Source: Bagarius yarrelli (lineage: Eukaryota; Chordata; Actinopteri; Siluriformes; Sisoridae). Taken from it: DNA of 64,000 nucleotides. Below, in pieces: positions 34,409 to 48,000 of the stretch. The stretch covers positions 407,037 to 471,036 of the forward strand of contig VCAZ01000111.1 in assembly GCA_005784505.1 (NCBI GenBank), written 5' to 3'. Every line of letters begins with the position of its first letter. Position 1 is the stretch's first letter. A program made the position numbers and the translations under genes. The notes beneath the pieces were generated by a model. It saw only the letters and a program-made list of their open reading frames with translations. It was not told the origin of the DNA and made no database searches.

Positions 34409-37400
34409 AAAATGTGTGGCTTGGAAACCAGACGAACTGGGTTTCGACTCTGAATATGTGAACAATGTGGCTCTCAGTTCTGCTGCTTCCACATGAGTTT
34501 CTGTTTGTTCCGATCTGAAAGGAATTTCTTATGATTGATATGATGTGTTGACCTGATTTCAATCTGCCAACTTAAAGAACATTCCAGAATTTCTAAAGAA
34601 TGAAATATTTTATATGGATATAAATTAGGGGCAGTGCAGTGGCTTTAAGTTTAGCACTGTTGCCTCACAGCAAGAAGGACTTAGGTTCGTATCCCCAGCA
34701 GTGGTCTTTCTGTGTGGAGAAATGTACTCCCCGTTCTTGTGCGGGTTTACTCCGGGTTCTCCGCTTTCCTCCTACAGTCCAAAAACATGTATGTTGGATT
34801 GATTGCTGATTCTAAATTGCCCATGGGACTAAATGTGAGTGCGTGTGTGTGTGTGTGTGTGTGTGGCTGTATTTCATTATATGGCCCTGTGATGAACTGG
34901 TGACCTGTCCAGGGTGACCCCTGCCTTTTATCTAATGACAACGAGTGAATATAGACAATGGATAAATGGATGGATAGAAGGATGAATAGATGAATGGACA
35001 AATTGATGGATTGTTGGATGGATAGATGGCTAGACAGATAGATGGGAGGATGGATGGATCGATTGTTGGGTAGACAGATGGATGGATGGATGGCTAGACA
35101 GATAGATGGGAGGATGGATGGATTGATTGTTGGGTAGACAGATGGATGGATGGATGCATAGACAGATAGATGGATGGGTTGATGGATGGATGGATGGATG
35201 GATATACAGATGGATGGATGGATGGATGGATGGATGGATGGATGGCCATTCTTTTCTCCTGAACTTTGAATGGAACACACACACTGTGAACTCCACCAAC
35301 ATGAAGCATGATTTATTTATAATAGAATATCCACAAATGTTACCAATAGTATTTTACCCTAACAAGTATAATCAGATATCAGCTGACGCTACGTCTAACC
35401 AATCAGAACAAAGTATTCAGCAGCACTTTTAATTTGATCTTAATTCGACAAATTAAAACGCACAAGCTCATATTAGAGTAACTGAAACATCTCTGAATCC
35501 TTGATGGCATATGGAGGACTTATTTCTCTCTTTCTCTCACTGTCATTGGAAAATATCCCACATCAAAGGAAAAGCGGAAGGAGACAATAAATGAGACCGG
35601 AGCTTGTTCTCCCTCTCCAGTTCCTATCGTCTGTTACGGTCTTATTTTCGCTGTCACATTGTTGTCTTCACACATGTTTCCCATCATTGTGTTTGCTCTC
35701 GCCGCCTTGAAGGATCTTTCCCAAATTTCCATTCTTCATCTTTACCTTTATTTCTCTTTGGCTGGCGATCAAAGCAACCAGACTGTTCTCCTGTGCCTGG
35801 TTTATAATAGTGTAATAAATGAAGCGTAACCTGATGCCACTGTAGATCCTTTATCGTTTATAAAATGGGCAGTGGAACACGGATTGACGTTTGCTGGTGG
35901 AAACGATCACTTGAAATGTTTGGGGTGATTAAAAGAGCAATTAATCGCATCATCGCGTCACTACGGTACGCGCTGTGGGGACATTTTAACTGATGTATGT
36001 TGAAATACTTCTGGCAGTATTATAGATAAGCGCTGTGTGGTATGATGAAACACATACCGTTAGTAATCCGAAGGTATTGCAAGCCCTGAACCTGGAATAA
36101 CTCAGACTCTGAATAAATCTGCAGACCAGCTGTTTCTATTATTCCATAAATTTGACATTTCTAATCATTGTATTTCATGTCAGCCTACAGGTTATTTAGA
36201 TTTTAATTAAATTGAAATAAAGATAATCGGTTGTTTACACATGACACCATTGGCAGCGTTGCCGTGGCGCGAAACGCAGCCGGAGGGCAGGAAGCGATTT
36301 TTTTCTATAGCGAACTAGAAATTCAGAACACCTGTTTGAGTTTACATGCATTTTTCAGTAAATTGCCGACTTTCTATTTTTTTTGGTATTTTTCTTAACC
36401 TGGTTTCGATCCGCCAGCGTGGAAATACGAATACAAGTCAAATGAGGTTACCGCCATTTTGAACCGCCGCGTCCTGTGTTGTCTTTTCAGCGAAGATTGC
36501 AATGTTCTTTTTTTCACATGCGCTTTTGCACTCCGGCGACTCGGGTTCGGGTCCTTAAAATGTCCACCCGGGTTCCAACAAGACAAATATTAATTTACAA
36601 ATACTACAATAATAAAGTGAGTCCCTTTATAAGTCCATCGTTGCCACTTTAGGAAACTGCAGTAATGAGGTTAGTATTTAGAATTTGTAAAACACACTCT
36701 AAAAAAAGTAGGAGTATTTTTTGGTAAATATTCCACTGGTGTGTACATTTGTACATTCGTTAGTGTTGAATACTTTCTGGTTCTGATAAATAAAAAGGAC
36801 AAAATGATCAACATCAGAAGTCAAGGTTTTTAAAAAAAGTCCCAGTCCCAGTACTTAACCCCCTTGTGCTTCCAAAACAGCTGTACCTTATCCAGGTATG
36901 AACTTCACAGGACCTCTGAAGGTGTTCTGTGGTATCTGGCACCAAGGTGTTAGCAGAAAAGCTTTAAGCTCTTGCAAGTTGTATGGTGACGACCTGCTTG
37001 TCCAGATTAATTCCACAGATGCTTTGATAAATTTACATTTACAACATTTAGCAGGCGCTTTTGTCCAGAACGGCTTACAAAAGTGCCAAATCGGAAAATA
37101 ATTCTACCTTAATTGTATTAATGTGTGCAAATCGCTACTTTTTGCTAATCAGAACAGTTTTGCTCTGACCAACCAATCAGAAGACGGGAAAATGCTGATT
37201 GGGGGAGTCGAATTTGAAATCTGATTGGTTAAAGTCCTGTTGCTAATATAGTTTACGTTCCATGGGCAGCACTACTGATTCTGAAGGTCCTGAGCAGATT
37301 AGATTAACATGGCAGCACATAGAAACTGAAATCTGATCGGACATAAAAATCTAACAATCACACACACGTACTGGAAGCAGTGCAGCGACAGAAACACTAC

Positions 37401-38002
37401 GAAATGTAGAGAATAAACTGTTGGAATAAATTAATACAATTTAACAGAACAAATAATAGAATTTAGGTTGTAAATGTAGGTCAGATTCTGATAGTGTTCA
37501 GGCCACCAGAGACCCTGACGGCCCACCACTGATGAAATAAAAAGTAAGCAATACAGATTAAAACGAAAACATTCAGCATGCTCGGATGGGCCAGCTTGTA
37601 AATATGTCTGGATCTGAATAGAAGCTCGGAATCTGTCAACGTGAGAGCGTCAGGTGTTGAAGGTAGAGCTGGATGAGCTGAAACCAGGAAGGAAACAGGA
37701 AACAGGTGCTTTGTGTTTCCTGCAAGAAAGTGCAACAAAACGTTGGTTTGCATTTAATCTGTGAAGAACTAAGTTTATAGCTTGTTGAATAAATACTGTC
37801 AGTGTGGGATATTTAATACTTATCCTTAAACCTTGATAAATCCAGCTCAGGCTTTATTCTAGCTTGTAGCTCCTTTAATTCTGTGCGAGTAAGCGCTCAC
37901 ATCAATAGTGCATTTGTCTTAAGGGAGGTTTACCCAGAAATCCCTGCTCTGCTCTGCAAAGCGAATGAAAGCAAGTGAGCGTTCAAAGCATCAGAAGGAA
38001 AT

Positions 38003-38035
<33 letters not shown>

Positions 38036-41000
38036 CATGTCAAGTCACTCACAGTCCAAAGAGAGTAGAGTACACTGGCAAGACCTGAAAGAGAGCAAAC
38101 CAAGAGTTAAGAAAGAAATAGGGAAGCGGTAGCGCAGTGGCTAATTTGTTGGACTGCTAATTGTGAGCTCAGGGGTTCAGTTCCCAGCACCACCAAGTTC
38201 CCACTGCTGGGCCCCTGTGCAAGGCCCTAAACCCAACTGCTCATTGGTATAAAGGAGATAAATGTAAGCCGCTCTGTAAACCCAAATGCAAAAAAAATAA
38301 CCCAGATAAATAACAAGGTAAAAGTCGAAGATGAATAAAAATGTGCAGTAAAAGTGGTCGGAAGGCAGTTTGGTTTGGCCCAGCATTTGGTTTTACCCTC
38401 TCTCCCTCTCAGGCTGTCTTATCTTTCCCCTTTTACAGTAATCAGTACAGCTGCCCCTCCCTAGGTCTTTCATTGGTGTGGATAATTACACACACAAACA
38501 CATATTTAGGTCCCTCGACTGCAACGAAATGGCATTATCTGATTACACACCGAGAACTGAGATCTCTATCATCTGCCTCTAACGCCTGACTTTACTAAGG
38601 CTGTCTGAGGAACAGGACTTATTTGTGGTTCTCACAATTGTCTCGAAGTTCTATGCAGTAAGAAACCCTCATCTAGATGTAAATGCGTGGGAGATGCTGA
38701 TTAATTCAGTCTTCAGTACAGCAGCAATTTTATTCAGTTGTGACAAAAAAGGTGCTAATTAGCAAAGTGGGAGAAGCTTTAGCAGAGGCTAGCGTTGTCT
38801 GAGCACCTTAATAGAATAGAATAGAATAGAACAGAATAGAATAGAACAGAATAGAATAGAACAGAATAGAGTATGATATAATTTGGTATGGTGTTGTATT
38901 GTATGATGTAGGATAGTGTGTGATGTGATAGTGGGGAAGTGGTGGCTCATGGTTAAGGTGTTGGATTACCAATCCGAAGATTGTGGGTTCAATTCCCAGC
39001 TCCACCAAGCCACCACCGCTGTGCCCCTAAACCCCCAGTTGCTCACTTGTGTAACTGATGTAAATGTAAGTCGCTCTGGATAAGGGCATCTGCCAAATGC
39101 TGCCAAATGTAAATAGTGTAGTTTAGTATAGTATATATGATATGATATAGCATTGTATTGTACTGTTGTAGTATAGAATGGTATTGCATTGTATTGTATA
39201 GTATAGTATTTTTTAAATTATAGTATATATTCTATAACGTGGTAGAACAGCTATTGCATATTATAGTATTGTAAATTATAGTATAGCATTCTATTGGGAA
39301 GGTGGTAGAACAGCGATTGTATATAGTATAGTATAGTATTTATAGTATATTATAGTATATATTCTATATACGTGGTAGAACAGCTATTGTATAGTATTGT
39401 AAATTTATAGTATAGCATTCTATTGGGAAGGTGGTGGAACAGCTATTGTATAGTATAGTATATAGTATTGTAAATTATAGTATATATTCTATAACGTGGT
39501 AGAACAGCTATTGTATAGTATTGTAAATTATAGTATATATTCTATAACGTGGTAGAACAGCTATTGCATATTATAGTATTGTAAATTATAGTATAGCATT
39601 CTATTGGGAAGGTGCTAGAAACAGCTATTGCATATTATAGTATTGTAAATTATAGTATATATTCTATAACGTGGTAGAACAGCTATTGCATATTATAGTA
39701 TTGTAAATTATAGTATTCTATTGGGAGAATTCTATTATAGTATAGTATTCTATCGGGAAGGTGGTAGAACAGCTATTGTATGTTATAGCATTCTATTGGG
39801 AACGTGGTAAGGTGTTGAACTGCTCGGCCAACGATTCCCAGCACCACCATGTAGCCACTTCTGGGCCCCTGCTGGGTTAAGGGGCTAAGTTAATGATTGG
39901 AAGACCTGGGTTCAAGCCTCACCACCGCCAGTCTGACACTGGTAAGTCCACGAGCATGACCCTTAACCCTTCCTGCTTCAAGGGTTAAGGGTTTCACTCT
40001 GCTGTAGAGTCTATGTGAATCTGTTTATTTGCTGAAAGAGATTGTTGCCCCAGGCTGATTGGGATTTGGGGTTGAAGGGCTTTATACAGGGTGGAGTTCC
40101 TTCTCCTGGGAAAAAGCAACTCAACTTTCACAAATAGGCAGGAAAAAAAACCTGGGGCCGATCCAGGGAAGGGAAGGGCAAGGGGGGGGTCTCTCTCTCT
40201 TTCTCTCACTCTCCAATGCTTTCACTCACTCTCTCATTTGCTCTTGTTCTCACTCACTCTCTCTCTCGCTCTCTCTTTGACAAACACCCTCCTGTCATTC
40301 CAGAACCACATCATGATAACAATCAAAAGGGGAAAGGAAATTGTACCACCCTTCCACATCTTGAGGAGAAGGAGCCAGGGAAGGAGGGAGGGAGGGAGGG
40401 AGAGAGAGTGAGAGGAGGAGTCTTGGACCTCTCAGGAGCTGGGAACCAGAGAGGAGCAAGGGAAAGTAGTGGAGGAGACACAGCTCAGGTTGCACACTTA
40501 AACAAAAGGCACCTGATGTGTGTGTGTGTGTGTGTGTGAGAGAAAGAGAGAGAGGTAGAGAAAGACAGAAAGAAAGGACACATTTACAGCACCTGAGAGG
40601 CATGTTAAGTATTAGTCTGGATAGAATTACCTGAAAGAGGAGGAGAGCAAGAGGAGGAGGAGGAGGATAAGCACAGCATCTAAACAACTGGGAGGAGAGA
40701 GAGAGTGTGAGAGTGTGTGTGAGAGAGAGAAAGCGGTTGTGCCGTATCGTGAGAGTTGAGCTTGTATTTGATACACACGTTCTCTCTGCTTGTGTGTGTG
40801 TGTGTGTGTGTATGAGTCTAGGACAACTTGGCACTCTTCCTAAAAGGCTGTGAGGAGTTTGGATTGAAAAGCTCTCAGCTGTTTGACCCAGAAGATCTAC
40901 AGGACACACGCACTCGGTAAGAACCACCTGGATGTGTTTGTGCACCTGCTTTGCTGGTTTCGTAAGGGAAAAAAAAATAAGTGTTAAATATATAATCATA

Positions 41001-42029
41001 ATCTAATTCTGATGTCATCCATCAGCCGTCGCATGTTTTTCTGTCTGAAGTTACACTTGATACGAAAGGCTTATGTAGCTTAGGAGTAATGCAACTGACT
41101 GAAATACTGTAAACTAATTATTAATATTAAGAAATGCGTTTTTTTTTTTGTCGTTCTTTTGTAACAAATTGCTTGTGTGGGTTTTACTCCGGGTTCTCCG
41201 GTTTCCTCCTACAGTCCAAAAACATGTATGTTAGATTGATTGGTGGCTCCTATTGCCCATGGGAGTGAGTATAGGTGTGTGTGTGGCCCTGTGATGGACT
41301 GGCGACCTGTCCAGGATGTCCCCGTCCTGCCTTTCAGCCTTTCAGAGGCGGCTGGGATAGACTCCAGCAGATCCCTGTGACCCCGAATTAGGGAATAAGC
41401 GGGTTTAGAAGATGAATAAATAAATGATAGTATGCACTTCTCTGTGATCACACTGATGTAAGGACACAAATAGTTTGCATTTTGTTTTGTTCCTATGCCC
41501 TTTTGTCCACTCGGTCTTCTCTGTCTCAATGCTACCTTTTGGACAGACTTGAGTTTATTCTTTACATCCTCCATGTGTGTGCTCTGACCTACACTTCCTT
41601 CGTTTCCTTCATTTCATCTCCATCTGTTTCCATGTGAGTGATTTGAAGAGTACTTTGTAATATACCAGATGTCATCACACATTTTGGTGTGATGAACAAA
41701 AAAAAAAAATCAGGGTTTTTACACTTTTTGGAAAAATTGACATAGCCTGAAAATATTTCCCTGTGAGGTTGCGGGAGTGTGTGCGAGCGTGTGCACGAGA
41801 GTGAGTGTGTGTATTCCAAAAACTGAAAGAGGTGCACCCATGTTTGGGTGTAAACATGGATAAACTAGAGAATATGCATAATTTAGACTTTTGTGAAGAG
41901 GACAAAATGTCTCCGAAATGACAGGACGGTGTCACAAGTCCTTACAATCACCTGACCGTGAAAATTTTTTATTTTTAGTATTAATTAGCTATGGAAATCC
42001 ACCCAAATGCTGTGGGTGTATGTATGTAA

Positions 42030-42060
<31 letters not shown>

Positions 42061-45000
42061 TTTCTATGGAATGATTATGGATAGGATTCTATTTGTTGTC
42101 ATTGTGACTGTGTTTAGTCCTGTGATAGAGAGTTGGTCAGTCGTGAGAGGAGACGGCGTGTCCCGTGTAGATTGCGAAGAAAAGATTGTGCGAATCGCAC
42201 GACTGGTTTCGTTCACGCTGAAAAAGACTCAAGTGGAAAGATAACGTTTCAGGGTTTAATTCCTTTTTCTACACTTTTGAAGAGACAGATCGATTTATTT
42301 TTAATTAAAAGATGCCAAAAACACACTTTACGGCCCGGAAATGAAATAAGCAAACCAAGCAAACCAATAGCGCAGCTAGTATGTAGGAATATTCCACTGG
42401 GAATTTAAGGAAAAATGAGGAACAAAAAAGTATTTACTCATACATTCACTTGATTTTAGCCTTTTACACAGGGTCGTGTAAAAGCCTGGATTACACAGGG
42501 TTTCACACACCGTTACAGGTGCTTGAGTCGAGGTACGGTGTGTCCTTACAACAGCGTTTTTTAAGTGTTCTTAATTAATAAGTTATAATAATCTGACGTT
42601 CCCAATTCTGGGTAAAATGTAAAGATGTATTTAAACATGTATATTTAGTATCTTATATTTTATCACAAATTAGAGAAGAAGGCAATACAGAAGCATTTCC
42701 ACTGGTTCCTTTGATAGTCACATGACCTGTGTGGCGACCTGGCGGCCAAAACAATTAGGCCAAGATGGCTTGTGGTCCATTCACCAGGTCCCTGCCAGAT
42801 CTCTATTTCAGTTTTCAGCCATGTTTACATTTATCTTGTGAGGAATTCTTTACCTCACACTGTCGCCAAAAGGAAAAGCGCACAAAAAGTTTAATTATCT
42901 TATTACAACCCTGAATTTTTAAAAAAAGGATGCAGGTAAAACCTATATTTAAAAAATTATTACGAATTTATATTATTGAAAAATAGTCTGAAAACAAGCA
43001 CAACATATTGTTAAACATTCATTAGAACAGTCCATTTGATTGATATCCATAAATTTAGAGTCAACAACTAAGCAAGCCAGAGGCGACGGCGGCAAGGAAC
43101 CAAAACTACTCCGTCGGTGACAAAATGGAGAAAAAAAAACCTTGGGAGAACCAGGCTCAGTCGGGGGGGGGGTCAGTTCTCCTCTGACCAGATAAACCAA
43201 TAGGTTACCCATTACTGCAGCAAAGTTTCCGTGGTCTTGTCCGGATGGCCGCTTAGAAGACAAAAGTAACTGCCTTATTGTCTCCAAGTGATGATGGTGA
43301 CGGTGAGCTCGGAATAACAAAGAACAGACGTATGTTAGCGTAGATGCAATTCGACTGGTAATAAACAAATATATTATGTGTTATTGGTGGTGTTTCCCTC
43401 CCGGTTCTGGTTGACCCGACTATTGCATAATAATTTGAATAATAAAAATGTGTGTATTATGTGTAAGCAGGTTAAAGAGATGTGTGTTTTTAATCTAGTG
43501 TTAAACTGGCAGTGTGTGTCTGCCTCCCGAACAGTGCAGGGTAAGATATTCTAAAGTTTAGGCGCTAGATTGGGAGAGGATCTGCCACCTGCAGTTGATT
43601 TAGTTATTCTAGGTATAATCAAGTTTGCCTGAGTCCTGAGAGCGCAGCGGACGTGGGGGACTATAATAGGATAGGAGCTCACTCAGGTACCGAGGTGCTA
43701 AATTTAGGGCTTTATAAGTAATTACCAAGATTTTAAAATCTATTCGATATTTAATAGGGAGCCAGTGCAGTGTTGACAGAAACCGGGCTAATATGATCAT
43801 ATTTTTTGGTTCTAGTAAGAACTCTAGCTGCTAAAACACAAAGTATTCACTCATACATTCACTTGATTTTAGCCTTTTACACAGGGTCGTGTAAAAGCCT
43901 GGATAACACAGGGTTTCACACACCGTTACAGGTGCTTGAGTCGAGGTACGGTGTGTCCTTACAGCGTTTTTCATAATTGTTATAATAATTTGGCGTTCCC
44001 AATTCTGGGTAAAATGTAAAGATGTATTTAAACATGTATTTACACAGCAGAAGAATGAAAAACAAAAGAATTAATTTTGGAATCGGATCGGATCCTAAAG
44101 ATTTCCACGCTTTAGTATATAGTAAACGAGTCTTTTCAGTCGTTTGTGGTGTAAACAGTGATATGAAGCAGTTTTTGCTTGGTGTTGTTTGTGTGAGTAT
44201 TCAGTTCTTGGATGATGAAATTATCTCCATGTTCTGCTTACATACCATATCTATTTTATAAGTTTTTTTTTTTTGTTTTTTTTTCTTCCTCGAACAAAAA
44301 AATCCTTTAATAAAAATATATCTACCTGTTAGGGCCTGCGCTTGTCTTGTCCTCTTTTTTCCTGTCTTTCTCATATCTTTTCCTCATCATCAGTCTTTCC
44401 ACTTAACTGCTCGCTCAATAAAGTGAGCACAGACTTAAACTATGTGGCCTGGTAATGCGATGACGGAGAGCAGTTTCTGACAGATGATAGAAAAAAGAGA
44501 GAGAGAAAGAGATGAGTTATCGGTGTTATCGAAACTCCCACTATTTCTGAAGCATGTTAAAGATTTATTTCTTACAGTATAGAAGCATTTCCACCGGTTC
44601 CATTGATAGTCACGTGTGAGTAAAGAACATTAGTCAATTCTGGAACTAACAGACTTTGACGTTAGTTGGTATTCCATTCGGACACTAAGTATTCATATTG
44701 GTTTTGACGTATTGGTTTTTAGGTATCGATATTGGTTTTTACGTATTGGCATTGGCTTTTAGGTATCGATATTGGTTTTTACGTATTGGTATTGGTTTTT
44801 AGGTATCGATATTGGTTTGACGTATTGGCATTGGCTTTTAGGTATCGATATTGGTTTTTACGTATTGGTATTGGTTTTTAGGTATCGATATTGGTTTTTA
44901 CGTATTGGTATTGGTTTTTAGTATCGATATTGGTTTTGACGTATTGGTTTATTGGTTTTAGGTATCGATATTGGTTTTTACGTATTGGTATTGGTTTCGA

Positions 45001-48000
45001 TAGGTTTATCGATATTGGTTTGACGTATTGGCATTGGGTTTTAGGTATCGATATTGGTTTGACGTATTGGTTTTTAGGTATCGATATTGGTTTTTACGTA
45101 TTGGTATTGGTTTTTAGGTATCGATATTGGTTTGACGTATTGGCATTGGCTTTTAGGTATCGATATTGGTTTGACGTATTGGTATTGGCTTTTAGGTATC
45201 GATATTGGTTTGACGGTATTGGCATTGGCTTTTTAGTATCGATATGGTTTTTACGTATGGGTGGCATTGGTTTTAGGTATCGATATTGGTTTGACGTATT
45301 GGATTGGCTTTTAGGTATCGATATGGTTTTTACGTATTGGTATTGGTTTTTAGGATCGTATTGTTTGACGTATTGGTTTGAGGTATCGATATTGGTTTGA
45401 CGTATTGATATTGGTTTGACGTATTGATATTGGTTTGACGTATTGATATTGGTTTGACGTATTGGTTTGACGTATCCTTATTGTTATTAATCTTCAGATG
45501 TACTGCAGTTCTAAACGTTTTTAGTATTTATTTTATATTCTGCCTCTTTCTTACTCTTTCTTTTTCTTCCTTCACAGAGGCTCAGACTTCAACAAGAGGC
45601 TTAAAAATGTAAGTACATGTACATATTTCTAAATCAATATTTAAACTTTTTTAAATCGAGAAACAGAACTAGATCTAGACTAGAGATAAGATAATTCAAA
45701 ACGTTACCCACTATAGCACAAGGGGACAAGGGGGTCCCAAGTCCAGCCCGCGGGCCAAATACCGCTCGTGAATGTAAAATGTATTAAATGTGGCCGCCAA
45801 GCATAATTTACAAATCATGTGGTTTCTCAATGTCAACACAAATGACAGTAAGAACAATCTGATCGTTTACATACCCTGTATGTCGAATATTGTTTAAAAT
45901 GATTATTTAAAAAAAATGAACTATGAGTATTTTATTAGGCATATCTGTATGTATGATTATTACAGCAAGCCTGTTAATATTATTCTGTCAATCAATATTA
46001 TCTGATGCTCTAATATTCTGGTGCTCTGTGGTATAAATAGTGCCATTTGTATTCTGTTTTTTACAGCGTTTGAGTGTTGATGGTGAGGGCAGCGTGGTGG
46101 CTTAGTGGTTAGCACAGTTGCCTCACAGTAAGAAGGCCCGGATTCGATTCCCGGGCCTTTCTGTGTGGAGTTTGCATGTTCTCCAGGTTCTCCGGTTTCC
46201 TCCTACAGTCCAAAAACATGTATGTTAGGTTAATTGATAATTCTAAATTGCCCATAGGACTAAGTATGAGTGTGTGTGTGTGGCCCTGTGATGGACTAGC
46301 AACCTGTCCAGGGTGTCCCCCTCCTGCCTTTCACCTTTTCAGAGACGGCTGGGATAGACTCCAGCAGATCCCCATGACCCCGAATCAGGGAATAAGCAGG
46401 TATAGAAGATTGGATGGATGGATGTTTCTATCACTGATCCGTTCTAGCATGTTAACACTCCTGTACTAAACACACGCACAGGACCATTCCGTATAGTAGC
46501 ACTTTCACCCTGATTATGTAATATTTATTTGTTTATTTATTACTGTTGGCGCTTCGCATCAGTCAGAGTGGATGCTGTAAATATTTGACCAGCTGTTGTC
46601 TAATAAACATCTGGTGATGGAATGACTCCATAGATAAAATGAGAACGCAAACTATCACGGGTTGTTATTTGTTGTTATGAAACTGTATGGATTGTGGATG
46701 CACAGGTATCGTAGAGAAACTCACTTTGTTAGATTTTGAAGTAAAGGTTGTTCTGTGATGGGATTTGGACGGTACGCATTTTGCGGTACTTCATTTAGGC
46801 CTTGTAGCTTGCTATCAGCTGATTGGTGGAAACGCAGCTTAACCCCTAACAGCTGATCGGGCCCTAAGCACTCAATTAGCAAAAAATTCAAACCTGGCGC
46901 CTTACCTAAACAAAGCTCGTCTGCTTCTTCTGCTGCTTTCTTAGCACATCGCTTTACAACCCACCTCATTCCCATCTCCTCCTTAAACAATTTCATTTTA
47001 AAGAGATATTTTGAGCATTTTTTTGCCTTTCTTGATAGGACAGAGGGATGAAATGGGGGAGATAGAGAAAGAGAGAGGGAGAGATTTAGGACCGGAAAGG
47101 ACCTGAACTGGAATCAAACCCGGGTCGCTGGAGCGCAACAACTTGGGCATGTGGGTGCCGGTGCCGTAACCCACCACACCTGAAACCCACCACCTAACGT
47201 TCTGTTCTGGGGGATTGGTGCTGATCTCCTATTATTAAAATAGTAGGGTCGCCCGTTGCCCCCCTACCAAATCCTCCAGGGAATTTAGAACGGAGCCATA
47301 CCGCCAAATGTAGACCTGCCTATTTGTTATCTTTTTGACCTAAAATGGCCGGACTATACTGATATTACTATCGCTATTACTTATTACTGTCTTTTGCAGC
47401 TTTGCCGAACGATGATGCTCATTCAGTTTTTTAAATATGGCCGACCGTATAGGTAAATATGTCGTAGTTTGCACCCTTTTCTGGCCGTCATTTTGCTGTT
47501 TTAGTTTCAAAAACAGGATTATAAGCGTGACGGATGAGGTTATGAGTTATGAGTGAATCCTTTTAATGCATTACATCACAATCTGTCAGTGATTTGACAG
47601 TGATGAAAGACTAGTTTGTGTGATTTAATCTGTTCTAGGGTTTTTTCCTGGAAATAGCTAGGGGGCTACAGCCTGCACATACAACTAGAAACGTTTCTTT
47701 ATGACACGTCCTGTCATGCGACTAGTCCAAAAAAAATCCTGATTTTGACTACTAAATTTAACTCTACCTCATTATTGTTCAGTTCTTTTCTCTCGGTTAG
47801 AAAACAGGCAACTAGCTTGATTATTTATGGTTCCACCATAGAGCAGACATTGTCTTGTTTGTACAGACGGCCATTGAACACACGGTTAGACATACAGTAT
47901 TGTGAGTTAAAGAAACACATTGGTAGCATTGTCCCATCACTACAGTTTTGTCTGTGTGGTCTGGGTGCTGCTTGTGGCCAAACTACATTCCACATTACTA

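Noticed and set aside
34747..35309. Frames of repeating HPSI on the - strand
   Set aside because: They are translations of the (GATG)n array next to a SINE.
44891..45400. 169-codon frame rich in Tyr, Trp and Phe
   Set aside because: It follows the unit of a minisatellite and carries no independent coding signal.
46085..46160. tRNA-like A and B boxes at many sites
   Set aside because: They are the heads of SINE copies with no cloverleaf acceptor stem or anticodon arm that I could complete, so no tRNA gene is called.
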